NCBI RefSeq assembly: GCF_947501665.1
Contig: NZ_CANMWS010000009.1
Span: forward strand, 62,001-126,000
Source: an uncultured Shewanella sp.
Lineage (GTDB): Bacteria; Pseudomonadota; Gammaproteobacteria; Enterobacterales; Shewanellaceae
Direction: 5' to 3'
DNA: 64,000 bases
Part shown: one piece after another, positions 26,224 through 34,278 of the stretch
Numbering within the stretch: position 1 is the stretch's first letter
Layout of the letters: each line of letters starts with the position of its first letter
The notes under the pieces: model-generated
Seen by the model: only the letters and a program-made list of their open reading frames with translations
Told to the model about the DNA's origin: nothing
Database searches by the model: none
Made by a program: the position numbers and the translations under genes

Positions 26224-27393
26224 ATGCCAAAGATTGAAGCGTTTGCACATAACGGGATCAGTATTGAGCGCCAACCGACGCCGCCACCGATGGGGCCGTT
26301 GGGGGGAATTATTTTGGGCTTAGTGGGCACGGCGCCTGATGCGGATATCTCGCTGGCCAAAAATACCCCCATACGCATTGCTAACATGAGTGATGCTGCC
26401 AAATTAGATACCTCGGGCGAAGAAAAAGGCACGCTATGGCGCACCTGCTATGAGTTATTTCGCTTAGTGTCAGTGCCCATTTATGCGGTGATCGTCGAAG
26501 ACGGTGATGATGTGGCGGCGACCACGGCCAATGTGATTGGCAAAGTCGATGCCAATACCGGGCAACGGTTAGGCATTGAAGCCTTAGCCGATTGCATGGA
26601 GACCCCGACACACATTGCCGCGCCAGGGTTTAGCACGAAAGCCGTTGCCGATGCACTAGCAGCCATGGGTAAGCGCTTATTTGCCATTGCCGTGGGTGAT
26701 GGCCCTAATACTAATGACATAGATGCGGTGGCATTTTCACAGAGTTTAGGCGGCGAAGGGACAGGCTATGAAGGTTTCTACCTCGTTGACCCTCAAGTGG
26801 CGGTATATAGCCAAGCGGCAAAAGGCAATGTGTATTTCTCCGCGGCGGCCGCGGCTCTGTCTTGCTTTGCAAGAGTGAGTGCGTGGGAAAGCCCCACCAA
26901 AGGGGGCATGGGCGCGCTTATTCAAGGTACGGCTCGCAGTATTGATTACAATATTATGGATAAATCCACCAATGGTGGCTTACTCAATAGCAATGGCATA
27001 TCCTACTTTGCCCGCACATCCATGGGCGGTTTTTCATTGATTGGAAATCGCTGCGTGACGGGGCGTTTTGTGTCTCAGGTGGGGCTGGAATATGCCATCA
27101 TTCGTAAACTGGCGCAAACGGCGCAAGCTGCCATGGGGCGTAATCTAAGCAAGAGCTTGATGGATCAAGAAATTACTAAGCTCAATTACTGGCTGAAATC
27201 CTTGCAAGCGGATGAAACCTTGATGGGCGCGGAAGTGTATTTGCACCCGACGCTAAATAACGTTGAAAACTACACTAATGGTGAGTGGCATATTGCCATT
27301 AAATATTACGGCTTTGCACCGAATGAACACATGGTCTATCACATGATTGAAGATACGGGCATTGTCGAGTCATTTATCGAGCAAGTGCTGTAA
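26224..27393 (+). CDS. Contractile tail sheath protein, P2 gpFI family
   Basis: 389 residues (P2 FI: 396). Family signatures: N-terminal GISIERQPTPPPMGPLGGIILGLVGTAPDAD, LNSNGISYFARTSMGGFSLIGNRCVT near residues 258-283, and the C-terminal domain EVYLHPTLNNVENYTNGEWHIAIKYYGFAPNEHMVYHM. The sheath contracts to drive the tube and spike through a target envelope, which is the killing step of an R-type tailocin. A good ribosome site (AAAAGGAAAC) precedes the ATG. Confidence 0.96.
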   Translation: MPKIEAFAHNGISIERQPTPPPMGPLGGIILGLVGTAPDADISLAKNTPIRIANMSDAAKLDTSGEEKGTLWRTCYELFRLVSVPIYAVIVEDGDDVAATTANVIGKVDANTGQRLGIEALADCMETPTHIAAPGFSTKAVADALAAMGKRLFAIAVGDGPNTNDIDAVAFSQSLGGEGTGYEGFYLVDPQVAVYSQAAKGNVYFSAAAAALSCFARVSAWESPTKGGMGALIQGTARSIDYNIMDKSTNGGLLNSNGISYFARTSMGGFSLIGNRCVTGRFVSQVGLEYAIIRKLAQTAQAAMGRNLSKSLMDQEITKLNYWLKSLQADETLMGAEVYLHPTLNNVENYTNGEWHIAIKYYGFAPNEHMVYHMIEDTGIVESFIEQVL

Positions 27394-27574
27394 AAGTCGT
27401 TCATTTTTTACGATCCATTATCGTCTAACATCTCTTTTATTTCATGTGACAATCATGCTGAGTATCCCATTTTATTTTCATTTAGCTCTCATCTAACTCT
27501 CATTTAACTTATTGGGGGAGGGGGGAGCTTAGCTGATTGTGTGCGTGAGATCATTTTTATAAGGAATATTCAAT

Positions 27575-28081
27575 ATGGCAGGACAACGTTCACGTATTAC
27601 TCGCAGTGCTTTGGTTCATGGGCAACCGCTAATGAAAGAGCTGGATGAGTTTACGCCACCAGAGATTAAAAAAACCATGCAAGAAACCCGCGGAGGCTCA
27701 TTTATTCCGGGTGAGATCATGGTGGGTCTCGAAAAAATGTCTTCTAAGCTTAAAATTAAAGGCGCACCTCAAGCTTTGTTAGCCGCTTTTGGTTTAGGTG
27801 AAGGCGAAGTGTGTCAAATTGATGTAAAAGAGTCCCATCAAGATGAAGACGGTAATAAATTTGCTGTGGCCTATAGCCTGACGGGCGAAATCATTACCGT
27901 GACAGAATCCGCCAGTAAAATGGGCGAGTTGCCAGATCAAGAGCTGGAAATGTCGGTGCGTGCCTACAAAAAAGTAGAAAGCGGTAAAACCATTTATGAG
28001 ATTAATCGTAATGCGCAAATTTTGAATTTGGGTAATGGTGACTTGATGGCCGAGCATCGCCGCAACATTGGCATGAGCTAG
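27575..28081 (+). CDS. Tail tube protein, P2 gpFII family
   Basis: 168 residues (P2 FII: 172). Typical features are MKELDEFTPPEIKKTMQETRGGSFIPGEIMVGLEKMSSKLKI near residues 20-60 and the C-terminal beta segments. It forms the inner tube pushed through the cell envelope. A terminator follows and may keep tube and sheath more abundant than the tape measure. The last codons are part of a 22-bp tandem repeat. AAGGAATATT precedes the ATG. Confidence 0.95.
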   Translation: MAGQRSRITRSALVHGQPLMKELDEFTPPEIKKTMQETRGGSFIPGEIMVGLEKMSSKLKIKGAPQALLAAFGLGEGEVCQIDVKESHQDEDGNKFAVAYSLTGEIITVTESASKMGELPDQELEMSVRAYKKVESGKTIYEINRNAQILNLGNGDLMAEHRRNIGMS

Positions 28082-28124
28082 GGATGAATTAGGCAAGAGC
28101 TAGACATGATTTAGCCATGAGCTA
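28070..28124. repeat. Tandem 22-bp units across the tube gene's stop codon
   Basis: The units start at 28070, 28092 and 28114: GGCATGAGCTAGGGATGAATTA, then a copy with A for T at its fifth base and changes after the TAG, then a half unit GCCATGAGCTA. The first unit holds the last codons and the stop. Confidence 0.75.
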
Positions 28125-28180
28125 AATTGTTTGCTTAACAGCATAAAATAAATATAGCGTAATAAATAAAGCGCCACAGA

Positions 28181-28217
28181 AAAGCCGCTAATCGACACTC
28201 GATTAGCGGCTTTTTTA
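28181..28217 (+). terminator. Strong terminator inside the tail operon (after the tube gene)
   Basis: A 15-bp perfect stem AAAGCCGCTAATCGA / TCGATTAGCGGCTTT (28181-28195 with 28199-28213) has a 3-base loop, then T-run. Confidence 0.92.
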
Positions 28218-28270
28218 TCATGATATTCGTAACTGAATAAGCTCAGTTAAATAGAAGAGAATAAGAAATA

Positions 28271-28945
28271 ATGATGAATGAAGAACTGCAAAAGATGAGT
28301 GAATTACAAGCGCCAGCATTTGAACATTGCCCGCATGTTTTACATTGGCCAATAGAGGATGATAAAGGCAAATTACTTGAGCAGATTAAGATCAAGACGA
28401 TCACTATGGCTACTCATCAAAAGCTGACTCAGCAATATAAAGGTCAAGACTTAGCTTTATTGCATGCTTGCATGAGCGCCAGTACCGGATTAACGACCTC
28501 GGAATTGGAGCGGCTAGTCACCCCCGATTATAACAGTGTGCAAACATCGGTATTAGCATTGATGCAAAAAACGGCATCGTGTCTTCAGGTTGATCAGCAA
28601 AGCGATGACAATGAAATTGACGCGACGGAAGCTACAAAAATAGCGCCTAAAAAGAGTGATTTTAACGTTAATCAACCAGCGCTACTCGTCGCCATTCAAG
28701 GTGATGATGGTGAGCTCAAGCAAACCTATCGATTAAGGCCGCCCACGGTGCGCACCACCATCTTAATGGACACTCACCAGAATGAATGGGATCGCACCTT
28801 ATTTATTAGCGCCAGTTGCTCAGGTTTGAGCCGTGAAGAGTTGGGGCGCTTAAGTTTACCAGACTGGAATCAACTGCAGGAGCGCCTTATCGATTTTTTG
28901 CAACAACCGGCGGACTTCTTTCGCCGCGAGACGTTGAAGTGTTAA
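28271..28945 (+). CDS. Tail assembly chaperone gpE-like, with doubled domain
   Basis: 224 residues, more than twice the length of P2 gpE. It appears to be a tandem fusion of two gpE-type domains. Residues 22-105 hold IKTITMATHQ…LALLHACMSASTGLTTSELERLVTPDYNSVQTSVLALM. Residues 135-215 hold YRLRPPTVRT…LFISASCSGLSREELGRLSLPDWNQLQERLIDFLQ. Both have the S-G-L-x-x-x-E-L-x-x-L-x-x-x-D-x-N pattern. It helps fold or load the tape measure protein. A T TTT TTG slippery site at 28894-28900 allows a -1 shift into E'. Confidence 0.82.
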   Translation: MMNEELQKMSELQAPAFEHCPHVLHWPIEDDKGKLLEQIKIKTITMATHQKLTQQYKGQDLALLHACMSASTGLTTSELERLVTPDYNSVQTSVLALMQKTASCLQVDQQSDDNEIDATEATKIAPKKSDFNVNQPALLVAIQGDDGELKQTYRLRPPTVRTTILMDTHQNEWDRTLFISASCSGLSREELGRLSLPDWNQLQERLIDFLQQPADFFRRETLKC

Positions 28946-29064
28946 CGGATATTATTCCACTGGCCTATCACATCAGTCCCGATGCTGTGCTGGATTGGCG
29001 TAATGATGAAGCCTTGAGGCGTTATCACTTAGCCGTATCCAAGCTGGGTATGAAGAACTCGTGA
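28900..29064 (+). CDS. gpE' extension reached by -1 frameshift (E+E' fusion)
   Basis: After T TTT TTG (28894-28900, in phase with the gpE frame), the -1 frame continues for 54 codons to TGA 29062-29064. It encodes ATTGGLLSPRDVEVLTDIIP, then LAYHISPDAVLDWRNDEALR and YHLAVSKLG. The zero frame stops at 28945. P2 and relatives use the same heptamer to make a gpE+E' chaperone. The fusion here would be 264 residues. The E' frame has no start codon near the shift, so it is an extension, not a gene of its own. The 243-base gap that follows shows nothing clear. Confidence 0.8.
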   Translation, partial: ATTGGLLSPRDVEVLTDIIPLAYHISPDAVLDWRNDEALRRYHLAVSKLGMKNS

Positions 29065-29307
29065 TAAAACGTGCAATGCCATAGTGGTCAATCTATTAGC
29101 ATAAAGCATAAACAGTAACAGTATTAAGGGGGAAGTGAGTGCAAGCATATAGCAAAGATAGGACAGGCATAATTTTTTGTTTTCTTCTACTTTGAACAAG
29201 GGCTTTATATGTAGACTTTGGACAAGGGAGTAAAGGGAAGATTTTAATATAATTCAATTATAAAAAAGTATTTTATATGGATAACGACGAGGCATAAAGG
29301 GGGAGGA

Positions 29308-31671
29308 ATGGCCGCAGGAACACAGGTAATGCCAAGACTTGCAACAGCATCACTGACATCAAATATGTCATTATTAAATACCAGTGTAACTGGACTAACG
29401 AACCATGTTGGTAGCATTAATGTGGCATTCGTTAACCTTATTCAGGGGATTAATCAGTCGGCTGTTGAACTCGATGCCAGTAGCCAATCATTAAGGGATA
29501 AAATGGCAACGGCTGTTGATTCCGGTGTCAGCCGATTGACTAAAGGAATGGTTACTGTTGGTGTGTCAGCAGGTAAAGCGGCGATGAACTTTGAGTCTAG
29601 CTTTGTTAAATTAGAGAAAAAATTTAAATTAAGTGGTAAGGCCGCAGAGGATTATCAGAATCAACTGATGAATGCTGGAGCTAAAATAGGCATTGATGCC
29701 AATAGGTTTGTGAAAACCGTATCATCTGCTACGCAAACAGGGGACACGAAAGATCAAGCATTAGCCACGGCAAAAACCGCAGTGAATGCTAGTAAAGCTT
29801 GGGATGATTCCCTTGAAAATACCTTGGCTCAGTTAAATGGTTGGCGTAATGCTTTAGGACTTAGCCAAAAGGCAGCATTAGAGCTGGTTGATGTGACGAC
29901 GACATTGAGCGTCAAAACTGGAGTCAGTGCAAAGGATATTGCGGCTGTAACATCCTCTCAAGGGCGAAGTGCGATGGATGCGGGGCTTGGGGCTGAATCG
30001 ATAAGTGCACTAGCAGCCAGTTTATTGGGGAGTGGCTCAACTAATGTTGAAGCTGGCGCGGCACTGAATGTGATTGCTGGAGGCTTAAGTAAATTAGTGC
30101 AAGGCGCCGACAAGGACACTTATGCTTCACTCGGGCTTGAGCAAGGACAAGTTGCAAAGGCCATGAAAGCAGGGGGGAAGGCCTCTCAAGCTGTATTAGT
30201 CAAAGTATTAGATAAGCTCAAAGGGCTATCAGCAGAAGACCAAGCTAAGGTTAAAAAGGACTTATTTGATAATAAAAGTGGTGTTGCCATTAATCAGCTT
30301 TTGGCTAAATCGACAGATGAAAAGGTAGGGTTAAGTAATAGTTTAGCGATTGCTTCTGATGATAAACAAACAGCGGGCAGTTTGGCCAAGAAACAAGGTT
30401 CTGCGACACGGGCTGAATTAATGGCTAAGTTAAATGCCAGTTTTTCAGCCCTGAGTATCACCATTGGGGATAAACTTTTACCTGTGATGGATGCCATCAT
30501 TCCGCCTTTAATCCAAGTAGTAGAAAAAATCACTGAATTCGTGCAATCCAATGGTGATCTCAGTCTAGGCATTGTCGGTGCAGCAGCGGCTTTAGGAACA
30601 GGTTTTCTAGCCTTCAAAAAAATAAAATCGGTGTTGGGTATATTTCAATCAGGTTCAATTGCTGACTCTTTGGGAACGGGAGGGGGCGCTTGTTGTTGCG
30701 CGTCGGCGGGAAGTGTTTCTGCTGGTCCGATTGAATCATTGAACGGCAATGAGCGAAACAGAGAAAATAGACAATCTAACAGCAGTGATGTTCGAAATAG
30801 AGAAAATAGATCTTCGAGTAGGGGCCGTCGACGCAGAAGTATTGTTGCTCGAATGCGAGGTGCCCCTCGCTCTGCTGGAAGAGGATTGAGTAAGTTATTA
30901 AGCTTCGGTGGCAGCTTAGGCAAAGGTGCATTAACTGCTGGTCGTAATATGGCGAGCAGTAGCTTGAGTCTTGGAAAAAGACTGGCGACGAGAAGTCAGA
31001 GCGCAGCAAAGGGTCTGTTTTCATTTGGATCAAAAGTGTTTAAAGGTGCAACCGGAGTCGCGTCTCGTGTGGGGGGCAGTACGGCTTTGCTCGGTGCGAC
31101 TGGTGGGAAGCTGGCGGCAAAAGCATTGGGGAAAGCCTTTAAGCCATTATCAGCCTTAATGTCTGTGGGCAAAGTGATGAGTGCGGTGAAAGCAAAAGAC
31201 AGTAAAAAAGCAGGTAAAGCTTTAGGAGACATGTCTGGTGGGTTAGCGGGTGCGGCGATGGGCGCTGCACTGGGGACAGCGATATTTCCAGGTGTCGGCA
31301 CCGCAATTGGTGGCTTGATAGGAGGGTTAGCTGGCAGTGAGTTAGGTTCAACCGTTGGTGAATACGTGGGGGATTGGTTTAGTGAGGATAAAACCGAGCA
31401 AGCGGCGCCAAATGCGGTAGCAAAACAAACTCAAGCGATGGTTAACCAAGTTAAAAGTGGTCAAGCTGGAAAGCAAACGCCGGATACTAAACAAGCCATC
31501 AACTTTGCACCTGTGATTAATATGGCTCCTTCAGGGGATCCGGCTTATGACACCAAAGTGAGTCAAGACATTCTGGCAAAGATTAAAGCGGAATTAACGC
31601 CATTATTAATGGGCAATATGGATGTGGCCACACGAAATGATGCGCGTTTATTAGATAGCTATGGCGTGTAA
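29308..31671 (+). CDS. Tail tape measure protein, P2 gpT type
   Basis: 787 residues (P2 T: 815), predicting a tail about as long as P2's. The N-terminal half is helical and carries the TP901/PhageMin-type core (residues 75-330: FESSFVKLEKKFKLSG…IGIDANRFVKTVSSATQ). A membrane-like segment (IVGAAAALGTGFLAF) lies near 431. A middle insert contains ACCCAS followed by an Arg/Asn/Ser-rich stretch with RGRRRR. Gly/Ala-rich helices (MSGGLAGAAMGAALGTAIFPGVGTAIGGLIGGLAG) follow near the C-terminus. GGGGGAGG precedes the ATG. Confidence 0.93.
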   Translation: MAAGTQVMPRLATASLTSNMSLLNTSVTGLTNHVGSINVAFVNLIQGINQSAVELDASSQSLRDKMATAVDSGVSRLTKGMVTVGVSAGKAAMNFESSFVKLEKKFKLSGKAAEDYQNQLMNAGAKIGIDANRFVKTVSSATQTGDTKDQALATAKTAVNASKAWDDSLENTLAQLNGWRNALGLSQKAALELVDVTTTLSVKTGVSAKDIAAVTSSQGRSAMDAGLGAESISALAASLLGSGSTNVEAGAALNVIAGGLSKLVQGADKDTYASLGLEQGQVAKAMKAGGKASQAVLVKVLDKLKGLSAEDQAKVKKDLFDNKSGVAINQLLAKSTDEKVGLSNSLAIASDDKQTAGSLAKKQGSATRAELMAKLNASFSALSITIGDKLLPVMDAIIPPLIQVVEKITEFVQSNGDLSLGIVGAAAALGTGFLAFKKIKSVLGIFQSGSIADSLGTGGGACCCASAGSVSAGPIESLNGNERNRENRQSNSSDVRNRENRSSSRGRRRRSIVARMRGAPRSAGRGLSKLLSFGGSLGKGALTAGRNMASSSLSLGKRLATRSQSAAKGLFSFGSKVFKGATGVASRVGGSTALLGATGGKLAAKALGKAFKPLSALMSVGKVMSAVKAKDSKKAGKALGDMSGGLAGAAMGAALGTAIFPGVGTAIGGLIGGLAGSELGSTVGEYVGDWFSEDKTEQAAPNAVAKQTQAMVNQVKSGQAGKQTPDTKQAINFAPVINMAPSGDPAYDTKVSQDILAKIKAELTPLLMGNMDVATRNDARLLDSYGV

Positions 31672-31706
31672 TTGGAAGCATTTAATGATGCTGTAATATT
31701 TAAAGT

Positions 31707-31736
31707 AAAGCCAGCGCTAATGTGCTGGCTTTTTTA
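31707..31736 (+). terminator. Terminator between tape measure and gpU genes
   Basis: AAAGCCAGC (31707-31715) pairs with GCTGGCTTT (31724-31732) and is followed by T. It is the second terminator within the late operon. Confidence 0.85.
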
Positions 31737-31754
31737 TTAAGAAGGAAACGTCAT

Positions 31755-32147
31755 ATGGCAGAAAAGCAAAGTGGCATGATGTCCTTAGGCGGGTTTATTT
31801 TTTCTTTAAATGACAATACCCCCTATGAGAGCTTGCAGCGCAGCAGTGATGGCGGTTGGGTTAATGTGGCGCGCTATGGCCAAAAGCCCATTAGCCAAAA
31901 TACTGGGCAAAAGTTAGAGACTATAACCTTGTCGGGTACCTGGTTTAAAGGTGAGGGCATGGCGAATATGGATAAGCTTAGGGTATTACAAGCCAAGCGA
32001 GCACCGTTAGTGCTTAATAGTGGTTATGGCGAATCTATGGGTCGCTGGGTGATAAAATCACTGCAAGAAAAACAAGAGCGGATCATCATGGACGGTACGG
32101 CTTTTGTCGTGGGATTTACGGTGAACCTTGAAGAATTTATCGGTTAA
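31755..32147 (+). CDS. Tail protein, P2 gpU family
   Basis: 130 residues from ATG 31755 (AAGAAGGAAACG upstream). An in-frame start at 31722 lies inside the terminator and was rejected. The start GGFIFSLNDNTPYESLQRSSDGGWVN and the LETITLSGTWFKG…MDKLRVLQAKRAPLVL…GRWVIKSLQEKQERI segments fit the gpU family. gpU closes the tail at the head-proximal end. Its last 207 bases are repeated 290 bases downstream as a partial copy. Confidence 0.9.
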   Translation: MAEKQSGMMSLGGFIFSLNDNTPYESLQRSSDGGWVNVARYGQKPISQNTGQKLETITLSGTWFKGEGMANMDKLRVLQAKRAPLVLNSGYGESMGRWVIKSLQEKQERIIMDGTAFVVGFTVNLEEFIG

Positions 32148-32227
32148 TCACCCAATATGGATCTAAAAGTATCATCAATGAGCAAAATTGTTTTACGCGA
32201 GTTAAGGGCTGACCTTATCGAATAATC

Positions 32228-32437
32228 ATGTGGTTTAAAGGTGAGGGCATGGCGAATATGGATAAGCTTAGGGTATTACAAGCCAAGCGAGCACCGTTAG
32301 TGCTTAATAGTGGTTATGGCGAGTCTATGGGTCGTTGGGTGATTAAATCACTGCAAGAAAAACAAGAGCGGATCATCATGGACAGTACGGCTTTTGTCGT
32401 GGGATTTACGGTGAACCTTGAAGAGTTTATTGGATAA
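32228..32437 (+). pseudogene. Truncated second copy of gpU (3' two thirds)
   Basis: Bases 32231-32437 repeat 31941-32147 almost exactly. The few changes are mostly silent; one gives Ser for Gly (DGTAF to DSTAF). The open frame starts at a fortuitous ATG 32228 and encodes 69 residues. It lacks the N-terminal half and has no convincing ribosome site. The silent-biased changes are compatible with recent duplication or gene conversion. Confidence 0.8.
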
Positions 32438-32470
32438 GTGGCTTTTATGGGATGAGTACAGGGAGAGATT

Positions 32471-32707
32471 ATGATGTTAGCTAAGGTTAATCGCGAGTTG
32501 AAGAGTGTTATCAGTGCAGATGGGGATTTACCTGGGCTTATTTTATGGCAGCAATTACAGCGAGATGATGATGAAGCCGAAGAAGCATTACATCAACTTA
32601 ACCCTCATTTGGCGGCTTTTGGACCGGTGCTTCCCAGAGGTGTTGTGATCAAACTGCCGCAACTGGAAGAGGTAACACCCAGTAATGTAATGAATATTTG
32701 GGATTAG
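32471..32707 (+). CDS. Tail protein X, P2 gpX family (LysM-like)
   Basis: 78 residues (P2 X: 67). The pattern LPGLILWQQL…ALHQLNPHLAAFGPVLPRGVVIKLPQL resembles gpX, a small LysM-like tail protein at the tail tip or gpD junction. The usual order U-X-D is kept. AGGGAGAG precedes the ATG pair. Confidence 0.85.
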   Translation: MMLAKVNRELKSVISADGDLPGLILWQQLQRDDDEAEEALHQLNPHLAAFGPVLPRGVVIKLPQLEEVTPSNVMNIWD

Positions 32708-32759
32708 TTTAGATTAACAGAGCTGAATAAATAAAATGGGTTGTGATTGAGGAGTGGTA

Positions 32760-32876
32760 ATGTCAGAAACGGAAAATCAAGTGGCGCCACAGGTGAAAGT
32801 ATCAGGCCGTGGGGTGAACATCATTAATCAAAGGCTCTTGTCTTGGGAGCGAATTGATGCGGCGGGCATTGCATAG
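32760..32876 (+). pseudogene. Truncated gpD 5' copy 1
   Basis: A 38-codon frame beginning MSETENQVAPQVKVSG and ending RIDAAGIA stop. Codons 10-36 match the start of the true gpD gene (QRLLSWERIDAAG). GAGGAG precedes the ATG, so the stub may still be translated. It diverges from gpD after the AAG codons and stops at TAG 32874-32876. Confidence 0.75.
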
Positions 32877-32970
32877 TTAGGGTCAATCGTTCGGATCAAT
32901 AGTTCGACTCAATTCATACAGCAGTTGATAGGACTGGGCTTATAGGATTGAGTTCTGATTAAGGAAAGTG

Positions 32971-33090
32971 ATGATGTCAAAGGCGGTGAATATGACAGTA
33001 CCACAGGTAAGAGTGTCTGGGGCGGGTGCAGAGGTGATTAATCAAAGGCTCTTGTCTTGGGAGCGAATTGATGCGGCGGGCATTGCATAA
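32971..33090 (+). pseudogene. Truncated gpD 5' copy 2
   Basis: A 39-codon frame (MMSKAVNMTVPQVRVSGAGA…RIDAAGIA stop) that equals the real gpD N-terminus up to residue 37. It is preceded by the same upstream block (TTAGGGTCAAT…AAGGAAAGTG) that precedes the intact gene, about 201 bp earlier. It shares its IA-stop ending with copy 1. Confidence 0.8.
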
Positions 33091-33171
33091 TTAGGGTCAA
33101 TAGTTCGACTCAATTGATACAGAGGTTGATAGGACTGGGCTTATAGGATTAAGTTCTGATTAAGGAAAGTG

Positions 33172-34194
33172 ATGATGTCAAAGGCGGTGAATATGACAGT
33201 GCCACAGGTAAGAGTGTCTGGGGCGGGTGCAGAGGTGATTAATCAAAGGCTCTTGTCTTGGGAGCGCATTGATGCGGCGGGAATGGAGACAGATCAATTA
33301 CGTTTAACATTGGATACAACAGGACAAACGGGCTTGCCTCAAGAAGGGGCGACACTAACTTGGTTTGAAGGTTATCAAGGCAGCTTAAAACAAAAAGGTC
33401 AGTTTATTATTACCCGTATTACGCCACGTTTATTCCCACCAACCATGACCATAGTCGCAACGGCAACACCTTTTCAGACTGAGGATAATACCGGGCTAAA
33501 GCAGCGGAATAGCCGCTCATTTGAAAACATGAGCTTGGCGGATATTTTCATGACTTTAATACGCTTACACGGTTTTACGCCGAAAGTGACATCACAGTTT
33601 GAAAAGATCCAAATCGCGCATGCGGATCAAGTGAATGAAACGGATCTCGGTTTTCTAAGTCGTTTAGCAAAAGAATATGACGCTGTGGCAAAGCCGGTTG
33701 ATGATATGTATGTGTTGGCTAGCGCCGGGCAATCTCATACAGTGACAGGCAAAACCATTGCCCCAGTAGTGCTTTCTGTGCCGAGTCATAATCGTCCTTC
33801 CAATGCTGGGCAATTTATTAATTGTCAGCTTGATAAGCCAAGTCGCGGCAAGGTGACGGGTGTCAAAGCGCTCTGGACTGAGGAGGAAAGTGGTCTTGAG
33901 CATGAGGTGAATGTCGGTAATGCCCCCTTTAAAGGTTTGCCACAGAATTACCTTAGTCATGAAACAGCCATGCAAGCATGCCAAGATCATTTACAAAAAG
34001 TGCAAAGAGAGGGCATGAGTGTGCAAGTCAGTGTGCCAGGGGATCCGCACTTAGTGGCTGAAGGATTACTTGAACTTGATGAGAGCTTTCCTCCAGAAAT
34101 GAGAGGCATTTGGTCTATTGATAAAGTGACGGCTAAAGGGGACTGTCAAAGTGGCTACCGCTGTGCATTGGTAGCGACATTACCGGCTCAATGA
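33172..34194 (+). CDS. Late control / tail spike-hub protein D, P2 gpD family
   Basis: 340 residues from ATG 33172 (AAGGAAAG upstream; ATG 33175 is equally possible). It fits gpD/T4 gp27-like hub proteins: RLLSWERIDAAGMETDQLRLTLDTTGQTGLPQEGATLTWFEGY (residues 26-68), MSLADIFMTLIRLHGFTPKV near 120, and DLGFLSRLAKEYDAVAKP near 155. It joins the tube end to the gpV spike. It is the last tailocin gene; two truncated copies of its 5' end lie just upstream. Confidence 0.92.
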   Translation: MMSKAVNMTVPQVRVSGAGAEVINQRLLSWERIDAAGMETDQLRLTLDTTGQTGLPQEGATLTWFEGYQGSLKQKGQFIITRITPRLFPPTMTIVATATPFQTEDNTGLKQRNSRSFENMSLADIFMTLIRLHGFTPKVTSQFEKIQIAHADQVNETDLGFLSRLAKEYDAVAKPVDDMYVLASAGQSHTVTGKTIAPVVLSVPSHNRPSNAGQFINCQLDKPSRGKVTGVKALWTEEESGLEHEVNVGNAPFKGLPQNYLSHETAMQACQDHLQKVQREGMSVQVSVPGDPHLVAEGLLELDESFPPEMRGIWSIDKVTAKGDCQSGYRCALVATLPAQ

Positions 34195-34278
34195 TGTTAT
34201 GAGTCACAGCCAATTGCTGGTATGCTATTTCATATTAAAAACAGAGTTGAAATGTGATGGGTATGAAGGATGTGATCG

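Noticed and set aside
31722..31754. Upstream start for gpU
   Set aside because: It would start inside the terminator hairpin and add a basic segment absent from the family; ATG 31755 has a proper ribosome site.
14643..34278. Complete temperate prophage with att sites
   Set aside because: No integrase, replication, packaging or capsid gene, and I found no direct repeat matching between the left (14640-14680) and right (34195-34278) edges.
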